A DNA stretch of 64,000 bases from a bacterium OM1 bin76 (GCA_002238785.1 MPNA01000016.1:1-64000), one strand, 5' to 3'; positions 9,050 to 17,758 are shown, counted from the first letter of the stretch. The notes: generated by a model from the sequence alone, not told the origin. Numbers and translations: made by a program.

Positions 9050-10350
9050 GCTCCTTGTGCGCTAAACCGTATCTCGGCGGCTCGACGGTGGGCGGTGAAA
9101 CCCTCCATGTCGGCCAGGCGGGTGATGATCGGAAGAATCTCGGCCAGGCCATCGCGAGTCAACCGCTGTTCCTGCCTCCAAGAGCCAAAGTCCTCCACCG
9201 ACAGTGGTCCGTAGCAGGCGGCCAATCCACCGGTGGGCAGGACGTGATTTGCCCCGGTGGCGTAGTCACCTGCGGACTCCGCCGACCACCGCCCCACATA
9301 GACCGAACCGGCCGCGGTTATCGCCTTGGCATGGGTGTCCAGGTCGGAGGTGAGGAGAGAGACGTGCTCGGCGGCGTACTGGTTGGCGAATGAGATGGCC
9401 TGCGCCATGTCGGAGGCGATCACCGTCATCCCATGATTGGCCAGGGCTTCGGCCAGGATCTCGCGGCGCTCCAGCGTGGCGAGTTGCTCTTCCAAGGCCA
9501 CCTCTACCCGGGCGGCGAGTTGCGGGGCAGTGGTGACCAGGACGGCCGGAGAATCAGGTCCGTGCTCGGCCTGGCACAGCAGATCGGCGGCCACCAGGCG
9601 CGGATCTGCCGAATGGTCGGCCAGCACCAGCACTTCTGACGGCCCGGCGGGGAGGTCGATCCCGCAGTCTCCGAACACCGCCAGCTTGGCAGCGGTCACC
9701 CACTGATTGCCCGGTCCCACGATCTTCTCCACGGGCTGCAACTGCTCGGTCCCGTAGGCGAGAGCGGCAACCGCTCCTGCTCCTCCCATCGCCCAGACCT
9801 CATCCGCTCCGGCCACCCAGCATGCTGCCAGCGTGGCGTCACTCACCGACCCGTCAGCCCCGGCGGGAGTTGCCACCACCACCTCGGCAACTCCCGCCAC
9901 CTTGGCGGGGGTCACCGTCATCAGGACCGTGGAGGGATAGGCGGCTTTGCCCCCGGGCACATAGGCGCCCACTCGCTGGAGGGGAGACCAGCGACGTGCA
10001 ATAGCGATGCCCGGCAGGGTCTCGGTGTGGACATCGGAGGGAATCTGGCGGAGGTGAAAGGCCTCTATCTGGCGGCGAGCCCCATCCAGGGCTTCCACCG
10101 CGATCGGCATGCGCCGGGCGGCGGCTGCAAGTTCCGACTCCGGCACCTGGAAGTATCCCCCTCCGTGCCGGCGGGCCAGGATCTTCATCGCCCGGTCACC
10201 GTCCCTCCGCACTTCCTCGCAAATAGTCTGGGCGATCTTGCGTACCTGCGGGTCGGGCACCGCGGACCGCCGGAACAGGCCGGCGCGTTCTGCTTCGGTC
10301 ATTTCCGTGAGGTGCACCAGGCGAAGGCGGTTGCCGGTTGGGGTGCTCAC
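9046..10350 (-). CDS. hisD: Histidinol dehydrogenase
   Basis: A 434-aa zinc- and NAD-dependent enzyme that oxidises L-histidinol twice to histidine, the last step of the pathway. Diagnostic segments include VPGGKAAYPSTVLM, the DLPAGPSEVLVLAD loop, QAEHGPDSP with zinc-site residues, and GANHVLPTGG. Length matches the family. It starts at GTG 10350, overlapping the hisG stop by four bases. Confidence 0.97.
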   Translation of the reverse strand: MSTPTGNRLRLVHLTEMTEAERAGLFRRSAVPDPQVRKIAQTICEEVRRDGDRAMKILARRHGGGYFQVPESELAAAARRMPIAVEALDGARRQIEAFHLRQIPSDVHTETLPGIAIARRWSPLQRVGAYVPGGKAAYPSTVLMTVTPAKVAGVAEVVVATPAGADGSVSDATLAACWVAGADEVWAMGGAGAVAALAYGTEQLQPVEKIVGPGNQWVTAAKLAVFGDCGIDLPAGPSEVLVLADHSADPRLVAADLLCQAEHGPDSPAVLVTTAPQLAARVEVALEEQLATLERREILAEALANHGMTVIASDMAQAISFANQYAAEHVSLLTSDLDTHAKAITAAGSVYVGRWSAESAGDYATGANHVLPTGGLAACYGPLSVEDFGSWRQEQRLTRDGLAEILPIITRLADMEGFTAHRRAAEIRFSAQGA

Positions 10351-11210
10351 GGGATCAGTTGTCCCACATCGAGCACCAGTATTCCCTGGCCGCCCGCCTC
10401 CTCAAGCCGGGGAAGCAGTTCCCAGAGGTCGGTGGCGTTCACCACCGAGTGCATGGCCACCATGTTCTCCTCGGCCAGGGGGATCACAGTGGGCGCCGAG
10501 AGCCCGGGGATGATCCGGCTTATCTCCCCGGTGTTGTCGGGGGTGGTGTTCAGCAGCACATAACGCTTGCGCCGTCCGGCGTTCACCGCCCTCACAGCCG
10601 TGACCAACTGCCGAACCATCGGATGTTCCCTCACCTCGGGAAGGCCGGCCAGTACGGCTTGGGACTCCAGGATGACGCCGATCTCCCGAAGTCCGTTGAG
10701 CTTGAGGGTGGAGCCGCTGGAGACCAGATCAACCACCGCGTCGGCCAAGGCGATCTTGGTGGCCGCCTCCACCGATCCCTTCAGAGCCACCACCTGGGCG
10801 GGAATCGACTCTTCGGCCAGAAAGCGAGTGGTGGCGCGGGGATGGGAAGTGGCGATTCGCAATCCCTTCAAATCGGCCATGGAGGAAATGGCAGAGGAGT
10901 TCGGAACGGCGGCGGCCAGGCGGCAGAATCCGAAATCCAGTTTGACCAATGGCTCCAACCCGGAGGCTCCGTTGGCCTCCTCCATCAGATCCAAGCCGGT
11001 GATTCCCACGTCGGCGACCCCTTCGATCAACATCCCGGGAATGTCCTCGGTACGCACCAGCACCAGGTCCACCTCCACGTTGCGGACTCGTAGGGAGAGC
11101 ACCCGATCGGTGACCTCGAAAGACATCCCGGCGCTTTTCAGCAGCCGCAGGGATGGTTCCCGTAGACGCCCCTTGTTGGGAATGGCCAGCGTCAGTGATT
11201 GCTTATTCAA
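10347..11210 (-). CDS. hisG: ATP phosphoribosyltransferase, long form
   Basis: Catalyses the first, committed step of histidine synthesis, joining ATP and PRPP. The 287-aa length and a C-terminal ACT-like region (about residues 210-285) mark the long form, which is feedback-inhibited by histidine and needs no HisZ. The core shows LAIPNKGRL, the GVADVGITGLDLM motif and the PRPP-binding end of the catalytic domain. The start is TTG at 11210, supported by GGGAGG eight bases upstream; the TTG overlaps the stop of the regulator gene (TTGA). Confidence 0.95.
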   Translation of the reverse strand: MNKQSLTLAIPNKGRLREPSLRLLKSAGMSFEVTDRVLSLRVRNVEVDLVLVRTEDIPGMLIEGVADVGITGLDLMEEANGASGLEPLVKLDFGFCRLAAAVPNSSAISSMADLKGLRIATSHPRATTRFLAEESIPAQVVALKGSVEAATKIALADAVVDLVSSGSTLKLNGLREIGVILESQAVLAGLPEVREHPMVRQLVTAVRAVNAGRRKRYVLLNTTPDNTGEISRIIPGLSAPTVIPLAEENMVAMHSVVNATDLWELLPRLEEAGGQGILVLDVGQLIP

Positions 11211-11524
11211 GGTTTTCCTCCCGATTCCGCCTCGGGTTCGCATCTGGAAAGCGCCAACCGATAACCGCCCGTCCCGTGGCGCAACCACTGGTTGATGCGG
11301 GTGATGGTGGCGGTGGCCACCCCGGTGACGGCGGAGATCTCCCGATAGGAGAGACCCCGGTCGAGTTGGCGGACCACGGCCCAACGCTGACTCATGTCGC
11401 TCAATTCCTTGAGGGTGCAGAGGTCGCGAAAGAAAAGCTCTGCCTCATCCAAGGTCTTCAGGGAGAGCATGGCGGTGAAGAGTTCCGTGGTCTCCCGGTT
11501 TCTCCATGATCTATCCAGAGTCAT
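11207..11524 (-). CDS. TrpR-like regulator (YerC/HisR type), first gene of the his operon
   Basis: A 105-aa TrpR/YerC-family DNA-binding protein. Its helical N-terminus (about residues 15-55) is followed by a helix-turn-helix (about 60-90) with SYREISAVTGVATATITRIN. Proteins of this family have been described as histidine-responsive repressors (HisR) of his genes in Gram-positive bacteria. Its position directly upstream of and overlapping hisG supports that role here, and it would then be autoregulated. Translation starts at ATG 11524 without a good ribosome binding site. A palindrome in the promoter ahead of it is the likely target. Confidence 0.85.
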   Translation of the reverse strand: MTLDRSWRNRETTELFTAMLSLKTLDEAELFFRDLCTLKELSDMSQRWAVVRQLDRGLSYREISAVTGVATATITRINQWLRHGTGGYRLALSRCEPEAESGGKP

Positions 11525-11562
11525 ATGATCTCAGTCGCCTGCTTTCGAGCCCATGCTCTTTT

Positions 11563-11590
11563 ACTCTATCATGCTAGCATACTAACACAA
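11563..11590 (-). promoter_or_regulatory. Candidate his promoter with operator in the spacer
   Basis: On the minus strand a -35-like TTGTGT (11585-11590) and a -10-like TAGAGT (11563-11568) lie 16 bases apart. The spacer contains a perfect 10-bp palindrome ATGCTAGCAT at 11571-11580. A repressor bound there would block RNA polymerase. The site lies in the 124-base gap shared with the divergent hisA, so both transcripts could be controlled together. Confidence 0.5.
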
Positions 11591-11648
11591 TAACACAATC
11601 CGGAAACATGCCAACACCAGTTTCAGTATCGGAGCAAGGGAACATGTC

Positions 11649-12347
11649 TTGCAAGTAATACCGGCCGTCGACATACTGGAAGGCCGGGTGGTGAGGTTGC
11701 TTCGCGGCCGCTATGACAGGGTCACCCGCTACTCTGACGATCCGGTGGAGGTGGCGGGCCAGTGGGTTTCCCAGGGCGCCGACCTGGTGCACGTTGTCGA
11801 TCTGTCCGGCGCCCGATCGGGGAATCCCGACCGTCGCATTTGGGAAGTCATGGCGGCGGCCGGTATTCCCTTTCAGGTGGGTGGGGGGATCCGTGACGCC
11901 TCGATGGCCCGGGCGGCGCTTTCGGCAGGTGCTCGGCGAGTCGTGATGGGGACGGCGGCGGTGTGGAATCCGGAGGCCCTGGGGGAAGTGGGACCGATCG
12001 AGAGGGTAGTGGCGGCGCTGGACATCCGGGCGGGTCGGGCCAGGGGAGCGGGTTGGATGGACGAGGGTCGTTCCGTCTCACAGGCCGTGGCCGGTCTGCG
12101 GCAGGCGGGCGTGGGACGGCTATTGGTCACCGGCATCGAGCGGGACGGGGCGATGACCGGGCCGGACCTGGAACTGTTGGGAAGGGTGCAGGCGCTGTCG
12201 GAGATGGCAGTGATCGCCTCCGGCGGGGTGGGGGATCTCGCCGACCTGGAAGCGGTGGCGACACTCGGATGCGAAGCGGTGATAGTGGGCAGGGCCCTCT
12301 ACGAGAGACGATTCACCTTGGCTGAGGCCCTCTCCGCCTCCACCTAG
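11649..12347 (+). CDS. hisA: Phosphoribosylformimino-AICAR ribotide isomerase
   Basis: A 232-aa (beta/alpha)8 barrel enzyme that isomerises ProFAR to PRFAR, the step before HisHF. The catalytic Asp residues are visible in IPAVDILEGRVVRL and GIERDGAMTGPDLELL, and phosphate-binding glycines in VGGGIRD and ASGGVGD. Many Actinomycetota use a dual HisA/TrpF enzyme (PriA); this sequence alone does not show whether that is so here. The start is TTG at 11649 with AAGGGA upstream. It is transcribed divergently from the other his genes. Confidence 0.93.
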   Translation: MQVIPAVDILEGRVVRLLRGRYDRVTRYSDDPVEVAGQWVSQGADLVHVVDLSGARSGNPDRRIWEVMAAAGIPFQVGGGIRDASMARAALSAGARRVVMGTAAVWNPEALGEVGPIERVVAALDIRAGRARGAGWMDEGRSVSQAVAGLRQAGVGRLLVTGIERDGAMTGPDLELLGRVQALSEMAVIASGGVGDLADLEAVATLGCEAVIVGRALYERRFTLAEALSAST

Positions 12348-13162
12348 CCGTTGGACCTTTGACGGCGCGCCTCGAACAGCACGACGGCCGCCGCCGCGTT
12401 CGCATTGAGGGAATCCACCGTGCCCGACATGGGGATTCGTACCTGCCGATCGGCGCCTGACAGCCACAGGTCCGACAGACCCCGATGCTCCGATCCGATC
12501 ACCACCGCCGCCCTCCCTTGAAGGTCGACATCCCAACTCAACCGCTCTGCCGCCGGACTGGTGGCGATCACCGACATGCCCTGCCGGCGAAGCCATTCCA
12601 ACACCTGCGGTCCTGGGGCCACCGCCAACGGGAGGGTGAAGAGAGACCCCAAAGAAGCCCGTACCACGTTGGGATTGAAGACATCGGTGGTCGGATCGGC
12701 CACCACCACCGCCTCGACACCGGCCGATTCGGCGGTGCGGAGCATCGCTCCCAGGTTCCCGGGTTTTTCCACCGCTTCCACCACCAGCACCAGGGGAGCT
12801 GACCCCAGCCGCAGGCTCGACAGATGCAGTGGCGGCTGGCGCAGCACCGCCAGGAGGCCATCGGGGCGTTCTCGATAGGAGGCCTTGTGAAAGACCGGCT
12901 CCGACAATTCCACTATCTCCACTGCTCCCCCCAGACCTGCCAGCAACTTCTGGTCACCTTCAGGGGGGAGGAGGGAAGGACAACGGTAGACCTCCAACAT
13001 CTGCGATCGCCACGCCAGGGCCCTCCGAACCTCCCGACAACCCTCAACCACGAACAGGGACTCTCGGTCTCGCTCCCGGCGGTTTCGCAATCTCACCAGG
13101 GCCTTCACCCTGCGGTTGGTGGGCGATGAGATGATTTCCCGTCGCCTCCCGGGCCGGGACAT
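12344..13162 (-). CDS. SpoU/TrmH-family RNA 2'-O-methyltransferase
   Basis: A 272-aa SPOUT enzyme that methylates a ribose in rRNA or tRNA using SAM. An N-terminal substrate-binding domain (about residues 10-90, with the SPTNRRVKAL and FVVEGCREVRRAL motifs) precedes the knotted domain. That domain shows motif 1 NLGAMLRTAESAGVEAV, motif 2 VIGSEHRGL and motif 3 IPMSGTVDSLNANAAAAV. The start at 13162 shares one base with the stop of the upstream membrane protein gene. It converges on hisA with a four-base overlap of the 3' ends. The exact RNA target is not predictable. Confidence 0.92.
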   Translation of the reverse strand: MSRPGRRREIISSPTNRRVKALVRLRNRRERDRESLFVVEGCREVRRALAWRSQMLEVYRCPSLLPPEGDQKLLAGLGGAVEIVELSEPVFHKASYRERPDGLLAVLRQPPLHLSSLRLGSAPLVLVVEAVEKPGNLGAMLRTAESAGVEAVVVADPTTDVFNPNVVRASLGSLFTLPLAVAPGPQVLEWLRRQGMSVIATSPAAERLSWDVDLQGRAAVVIGSEHRGLSDLWLSGADRQVRIPMSGTVDSLNANAAAAVVLFEARRQRSNG

Positions 13163-14136
13163 CAGGAGCCTCTCCCAGTCATCCACCCTATCCGGAGCAT
13201 TACCTCCCGCAGTCCCACGAGAATCAACACCGCCCACAGGGGAGCGACCGGCTCAACCGCTGCGGTCACCGAAGTGTTTTCCACCGAGGCCCAGGCGACG
13301 ATCACGAAGACAGTCACCAGCCATCGGGCCATGTTGACCCGCTTCCAGGAAATCGGATGGTCAGCGTGGTCTGTGGGAGACTTCACATCAGCGCGGATGG
13401 CGCCCAATGCAATGCCGAGGGAAAGGCCGCCGCCCAGCAGAAGATACGCCGGTAACGAACCGTCCTCCGGGCTGCCGGCGAGGAGCAGCGCCAGCACAGC
13501 AGGGAGCGCAATCGTAGCCAGCCTCACAAACGCTCTCCTGCTCAGATCGAACTTTGCGAAGACCAACAGGGAACCCGCCACGATCACCAAGCCTGGATAG
13601 ACCAACCACTCAGTATCCACGTCCCCCACCACCACGTAGAAAACCGAGCCTCCCAGGCAAACCCCCAAGGCGACCCAGCGATGCGAGGCAGATGCTGCAG
13701 GTTCCATCCAGGTGTCGAGCGCCAGGGCGGCGGCCATAGCCATCGCCGCCCACCACCCGGTCAAAGTCCCCGCGAACACGATGGCGCCCAATCCCAAGAC
13801 TGCCGCTTCCCAGAGGGCAGGGGAGAGGCCGCTGCTTCCCACCGTCACCTTGACCACCAGCAGCATCACGAACAGCACCCCAGCGTGAGTGTCCATCGCC
13901 AGGGCAAGGCCACCCCCCGCCAGGGCAGCCAGGTTGGCCGAGATGGGGTGATCCGGGTCCAATTCCCGCGTCAAGGCCCAGGTCAGATAGGCGGCCAACC
14001 CCGCCTGGACTGCCTCCGGCCATCCACTCCACCAATAACCCGCCGCCCCGAAGAGGAACAGGCAGGTCATGGCAACGCGATCGGTGAATTGCTCCAGGTC
14101 CAGGGGGCGGGTGACGCTCACCCGGAACGCCGGCAT
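13162..14136 (-). CDS. Multi-pass membrane protein, unknown function
   Basis: A 324-aa very hydrophobic protein with about 9 to 10 predicted membrane helices and short loops. I see no transporter or enzyme motif that places it in a family. The start at 14136 is chosen because it overlaps the stop of the upstream oxidoreductase gene by one base, whereas the longer upstream extension is Arg/Gly-rich and unlike coding sequence. It is probably co-transcribed with the flanking FAD oxidoreductase and methyltransferase genes. Confidence 0.75.
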   Translation of the reverse strand: MPAFRVSVTRPLDLEQFTDRVAMTCLFLFGAAGYWWSGWPEAVQAGLAAYLTWALTRELDPDHPISANLAALAGGGLALAMDTHAGVLFVMLLVVKVTVGSSGLSPALWEAAVLGLGAIVFAGTLTGWWAAMAMAAALALDTWMEPAASASHRWVALGVCLGGSVFYVVVGDVDTEWLVYPGLVIVAGSLLVFAKFDLSRRAFVRLATIALPAVLALLLAGSPEDGSLPAYLLLGGGLSLGIALGAIRADVKSPTDHADHPISWKRVNMARWLVTVFVIVAWASVENTSVTAAVEPVAPLWAVLILVGLREVMLRIGWMTGRGS

Positions 14137-15254
14137 TAGGCGAATCTCCCTGGGCTCAGAACATCGCTGTCCAAACCATGGTCGACCAGCCGCGACGACA
14201 CCTGGGAGTCCAACACCAATGAGGCAGTCAACTCTCCGGCCGCCGGAGCTGTCTGGATGCCGGTCCCGCCTTGCCCCACCAGCCAGAAGAACCCTTCCGA
14301 ATGTGGATCGAAGCCGATCACCATCTCCCGGTCGGGAGCGAAGGTGCGAAGTCCGGTCCACGAGGAACGTACCGAACGGATCCCAAGGGTGGTAGCTTCA
14401 TTGATTCGCTCAATGGCCAGGGCTATGTCAAGTGGCTCGGGTCGGGCGTCGCAGGGAGGCGAGGGGTTTTCTTCGGAAAGCGAGCACAGCAATTGGACGC
14501 CGTCGGGTTTGAAATACCACTCCATTGCCACGTTGGCCACCAGCGGCCACTCCTGGTATTCGTCCGATCCGGGGGCCATGAAGACGGTCCGCCTCATGGG
14601 AATGAGTCCCAACGGCGTGACCCCCGCCAAACGGGCAATCTCATCACCCCAAGCCCCGGCTGCGTTCACCACTACTTCGACCTGCAGCGACTCCTGGCCC
14701 ACCTTGACTCTCCAACCCGCCGGTGTCTTTTCAAGGGCGTCGACCGGAGAGGAGACCCGGATCTGAGTGCCCCTCCGCCGGGCTCCCCTCACGAAGGCTT
14801 GATGGATGGACGCCACATCCATATCGGCAGCATCGGGTTCCCACACTGCCCACGCCAGCAATTCTTCTCTCAGGGCGGGACAGATTCTCCGAGCTGCTGC
14901 CGGATTCAGACGCTCGACGGGAGTGCCTGTCCGGTGAGCTTCAGCCTCCCAATCCTCAAGCGCCTTTTTTTGGTGGTTTCCACCCACCAGCATCCCACCC
15001 CGTTGGGAGAGGAACGGAAAGTCCGCCAACCCGTTGGGAGGATTATCGAAGAAATCCCGGCTGGCCATCGTGAGAGGACGGATGCCCGGAGACCCGTAGG
15101 ACTCGAACAGCAGCGCTGCGGACCGTCCCGTGGTGTGATAAGCCAGAGTGGATTCAGCCTCCAGCAGTGTCACATCGGCTCGTTCAGCCAGATGGAAAGC
15201 CGCCGCCACCCCGGCGATCCCCCCTCCGATTACTGCCACCCGCAGGGGTCTCAT
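14136..15254 (-). CDS. FAD-dependent oxidoreductase of the DAO family
   Basis: A 372-aa flavoenzyme of the D-amino-acid/glycine oxidase family. The N-terminus has a Rossmann FAD motif (VIGGGIAGVAAAFHLAE, with the binding Glu in LLEAE at about 33-36). A middle segment VVVNAAGAWGDEIARLAG and a C-terminal WLVGQGGTGIQTAPAAGEL complete the FAD site. Such enzymes oxidise the C-N bond of amino acids, sarcosine-like amines or glycine; the substrate cannot be assigned here. It lies 9 bases after the bpa stop and is likely in the same transcript. Confidence 0.9.
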   Translation of the reverse strand: MRPLRVAVIGGGIAGVAAAFHLAERADVTLLEAESTLAYHTTGRSAALLFESYGSPGIRPLTMASRDFFDNPPNGLADFPFLSQRGGMLVGGNHQKKALEDWEAEAHRTGTPVERLNPAAARRICPALREELLAWAVWEPDAADMDVASIHQAFVRGARRRGTQIRVSSPVDALEKTPAGWRVKVGQESLQVEVVVNAAGAWGDEIARLAGVTPLGLIPMRRTVFMAPGSDEYQEWPLVANVAMEWYFKPDGVQLLCSLSEENPSPPCDARPEPLDIALAIERINEATTLGIRSVRSSWTGLRTFAPDREMVIGFDPHSEGFFWLVGQGGTGIQTAPAAGELTASLVLDSQVSSRLVDHGLDSDVLSPGRFA

Positions 15255-15263
15255 GGGTAATCC

Positions 15264-15800
15264 CTACAGGTAGAGACCGGTGGCCGGGCGATCCTCAGGC
15301 TCGCGTCGCCCCGCCATCAGCTTGGCGCGTTGGGCGGCCCGAGCCTGGGCGACCATCTGCTTGGTAACCAGGCTCGCTTGAATCCCCTGGAACAGACCCT
15401 CCAGCCAACCTATCAACTGCGCCTGGGCGATCCGCACCTCCGAGGAGGTGGGAGGATCGTCACCCAACAGCGGTTCGAACATGCGGTCGAACTCGCTGAG
15501 GAGATGGTCGCTGAGTACATCGCGTAATTCATGCAGGGAACGATCATGAATCTTGGAAATGAGATTCCGCCCGGACTCATCGGGCGTGGCGGTGCGCACT
15601 TCCTCCAATATGGCCTTGGTCATGGTGGCGATCCGGATCAACTTGGCTGGTTCGGTCACCTCGGCGCCGGCATCACCAGAGGATGAGTCATCACCTTCGG
15701 AGTCACCCATCTGTGAAGCCAGGGCCATCTCCTCAACCAAATCGGGACGCAGGGTTTGCTCAGACTGCATGCCCATCAGGCTACCTGAATATCCAAACAT
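15264..15800 (-). CDS. bpa: Bacterial proteasome activator (Bpa/PafE)
   Basis: A 178-aa ATP-independent activator that forms a ring on the 20S proteasome and opens its gate. The helical core (about residues 50-155) matches the family, including EPAKLIRIATMTKAILEEVR and AQLIGWLEGLFQGIQASL. The last residues GLYL are a hydrophobic-Tyr-X (HbYX) ending, the motif that docks into proteasome pockets. An acidic, Ser-rich stretch near 33-46 is probably flexible. The start is uncertain: ATG 15800 or ATGs nine or eleven codons later. Its presence implies proteasome genes elsewhere in the genome. Confidence 0.93.
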   Translation of the reverse strand: MFGYSGSLMGMQSEQTLRPDLVEEMALASQMGDSEGDDSSSGDAGAEVTEPAKLIRIATMTKAILEEVRTATPDESGRNLISKIHDRSLHELRDVLSDHLLSEFDRMFEPLLGDDPPTSSEVRIAQAQLIGWLEGLFQGIQASLVTKQMVAQARAAQRAKLMAGRREPEDRPATGLYL

Positions 15801-15825
15801 TTGTGCATCGCATCAACCGTCCGGT

Positions 15826-16536
15826 TCAGACCGGTACCTCGGCGCCGTTGAGCACCCAAGCCTGCTCGGTGAGCAGGAAGTCGGCAACGGTAGCGACATC
15901 CTCGGGTGTCGGCCAACGACTGTGGTCGGCATCCGGCAAGGCCGCCCGGGCAACCGGGGTGTCGATCACAGCCGGAACAAGAACAGAGACCGAAACACCG
16001 GTGTTCTGGAGTTCGGCCGCCAGACTGCGGCCCAACGCCACCACTCCCGCTTTGGCAATGTTGAAAGCAGCCTGCCCGGGGGGTGTCAGAAAAGCTGCTC
16101 GGCTGGCGGTAAGCACTATCCGGGCCCAGTCGGCCCGGTGAAGATGGGGAAGGGCGGCGCGCACCACCGTGAATGTGGAGCGAAGATTGCTGTCCAGCAT
16201 CCTCTCCAGCCTCAAATCCGAAGTCTGTTCGATGTTCCTGCCTCCAGCCCAGTTGCCGGCGAGGCAGGCCACGCCCGACAGGTCGTCCCACTTCTCATTC
16301 AATTCTGCAAAGAATCCCTCCACAGCCTGCGAATCGGTCACATCCACCCGGCGCAGGATGATCCGGTCGTGGTAGGTGCCGAATCGGTCTTCGAAACCGG
16401 CCGCCTCGGCGGGGATCAGATAGGTGACCGCCAAGCGGACATCTTCGTTGCGCAACAACCTGGCTGTGAGAGCCTGTCCCAGCCAACCGGTCCCGCCGGA
16501 GATCACTACTGTCCGCACTCTCTGCAATTCTGGCAT
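15826..16536 (-). CDS. SDR-family protein lacking the catalytic Tyr
   Basis: A 236-aa short-chain dehydrogenase/reductase-like protein. The cofactor motif SGGTGWLGQAL is near residues 13-23 and the active-site Ser is in TASRAAF (Ser145). The expected YxxxK reads FNIAK, with Phe158 in place of the catalytic Tyr and Lys162 kept. The protein may therefore bind NAD(P) without normal dehydrogenase activity, or use another base. It lies 25 bases upstream of bpa on the same strand. The substrate is unknown. Confidence 0.85.
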   Translation of the reverse strand: MPELQRVRTVVISGGTGWLGQALTARLLRNEDVRLAVTYLIPAEAAGFEDRFGTYHDRIILRRVDVTDSQAVEGFFAELNEKWDDLSGVACLAGNWAGGRNIEQTSDLRLERMLDSNLRSTFTVVRAALPHLHRADWARIVLTASRAAFLTPPGQAAFNIAKAGVVALGRSLAAELQNTGVSVSVLVPAVIDTPVARAALPDADHSRWPTPEDVATVADFLLTEQAWVLNGAEVPV

Positions 16537-16684
16537 GGCGGAGTGACAAACGCGGCTATATATCAGAGGTGGTCCAAGCGCTCACAACCCCCTTCCTGCG
16601 CATGGAGGGGCCTTTTGCTTCCTTAGCCCTCCTCATCTTGGACGGAATCTGGACGCCACCCGCTCCCAGGGTTCCTAGTCTCCG

Positions 16685-17758
16685 GTGTCGATGACCACCC
16701 TGGCAATCACCGGAATGCCCAACAGCGGGAAGAGTTCGGTGTTTGCCGCCCTCACCGGACGCCATGACGGTATCGCCCCGTTTCCCTTCTCAACCACCGC
16801 CATGCGAGTGGGGATGCTTGCAATCGAAGACCCGGTGCTGGAGGAACTGGGGCGACTGGAGGGTTCGGATCGCATAACACGGGCTTCACTGGAAGTGGCC
16901 GACACCCCTCCCCGCAATCGCTTTGGAGGCGAGGCTGACACAGAGACAATCGGCAAGATCCGCCAGGCCCACTGTCTGGTGGCAGTCCTGCAGGCGTTCC
17001 CGGACCCCGCCGCGGTGGCGACGGAGTCGGAGGCTGACCCTGCCCAGCAGGTCGAAGAGACCATCTTGGATCTGGCGATCCACGACGCCGACATTTTCGA
17101 AAGGTCCCTTCCTCGTCTGCGCAATCAGGCAACCTCCCGGCCGGAACGGCGCCTGGCTTGTCTTGCAGTGGCCCGGGCCACCGAGATCACCCGGGAGGGG
17201 AGACTGTTGAGATCTGTGCGTTGGTCGGAAGCCGAGTTGACTGCACTGGGGGATTTTGCCCCTCTGACCCTCAAGCCGGTGGTCTGGGTGATCAACGCCG
17301 AGGAGGACCGCCTTGGCGACCATGTGGACAGGGTGAAAGAGGCAACACCCACTGGCGACCCGGTCGTGGCGGTCACTGCAGCATTGGAAGCCGAAGCCTC
17401 CGCCCTGGACCCCGAGGACCAAGCTGAGATGCGGGAGGCGTTCGGCTTGGGTGATGGCGCGGCGGCTGCGATCTGCGGGGCTGCGTTGGAGGCGCTGGGA
17501 CTTTGCACCTTCTTCACAGCCAACCGCAGGGAGACCCGGGCCTGGTTGACCCGGCTGGGCTCCAGCGCCAGGCAGGCGGCGGGCAAGGTCCACTCCGATA
17601 TGGAAAGAGGCTTCATAAGGGCCGAGGTGGCCAGTGCGTCCAGTGTCATCGGGGCCGGAGGGTGGGATGCCGCCCGCCGCAAGGGGATCCTGCGGGTCGA
17701 AGGCCGTGATTATGCGGTCCAGCCCAGTGATGTGCTCCAGATCCGTTTCTCGGTGTAG
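16685..17758 (+). CDS. Divergent YchF/Obg-like NTPase
   Basis: About 357 aa, close to the usual 363 of YchF. The P-loop is GMPNSGKSS (residues 10-18). The C-terminal TGS-like region carries the YchF hallmark GKVHSDMERGFIRAEV and ends with a VQPSDVLQIRF strand. The G3 region is altered: VADTPPRN stands where YchF has a DIAG-type motif, and the glycine-rich loop after it is shortened. YchF proteins hydrolyse ATP and associate with ribosomes or the proteasome; this copy may be a specialised paralogue. It starts at GTG 16685 or at ATG two codons later. Confidence 0.8.
   Translation: MSMTTLAITGMPNSGKSSVFAALTGRHDGIAPFPFSTTAMRVGMLAIEDPVLEELGRLEGSDRITRASLEVADTPPRNRFGGEADTETIGKIRQAHCLVAVLQAFPDPAAVATESEADPAQQVEETILDLAIHDADIFERSLPRLRNQATSRPERRLACLAVARATEITREGRLLRSVRWSEAELTALGDFAPLTLKPVVWVINAEEDRLGDHVDRVKEATPTGDPVVAVTAALEAEASALDPEDQAEMREAFGLGDGAAAAICGAALEALGLCTFFTANRRETRAWLTRLGSSARQAAGKVHSDMERGFIRAEVASASSVIGAGGWDAARRKGILRVEGRDYAVQPSDVLQIRFSV

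Noticed and set aside
11848-12136. Proline-rich frames antisense to hisA
   Set aside because: hisA is intact and diagnostic on the plus strand.
16585-16625. GC-rich hairpin followed by TTTT between the SDR and YchF-like genes
   Set aside because: The stem has a bulge and no plus-strand gene ends before it, so a terminator call is not supported.
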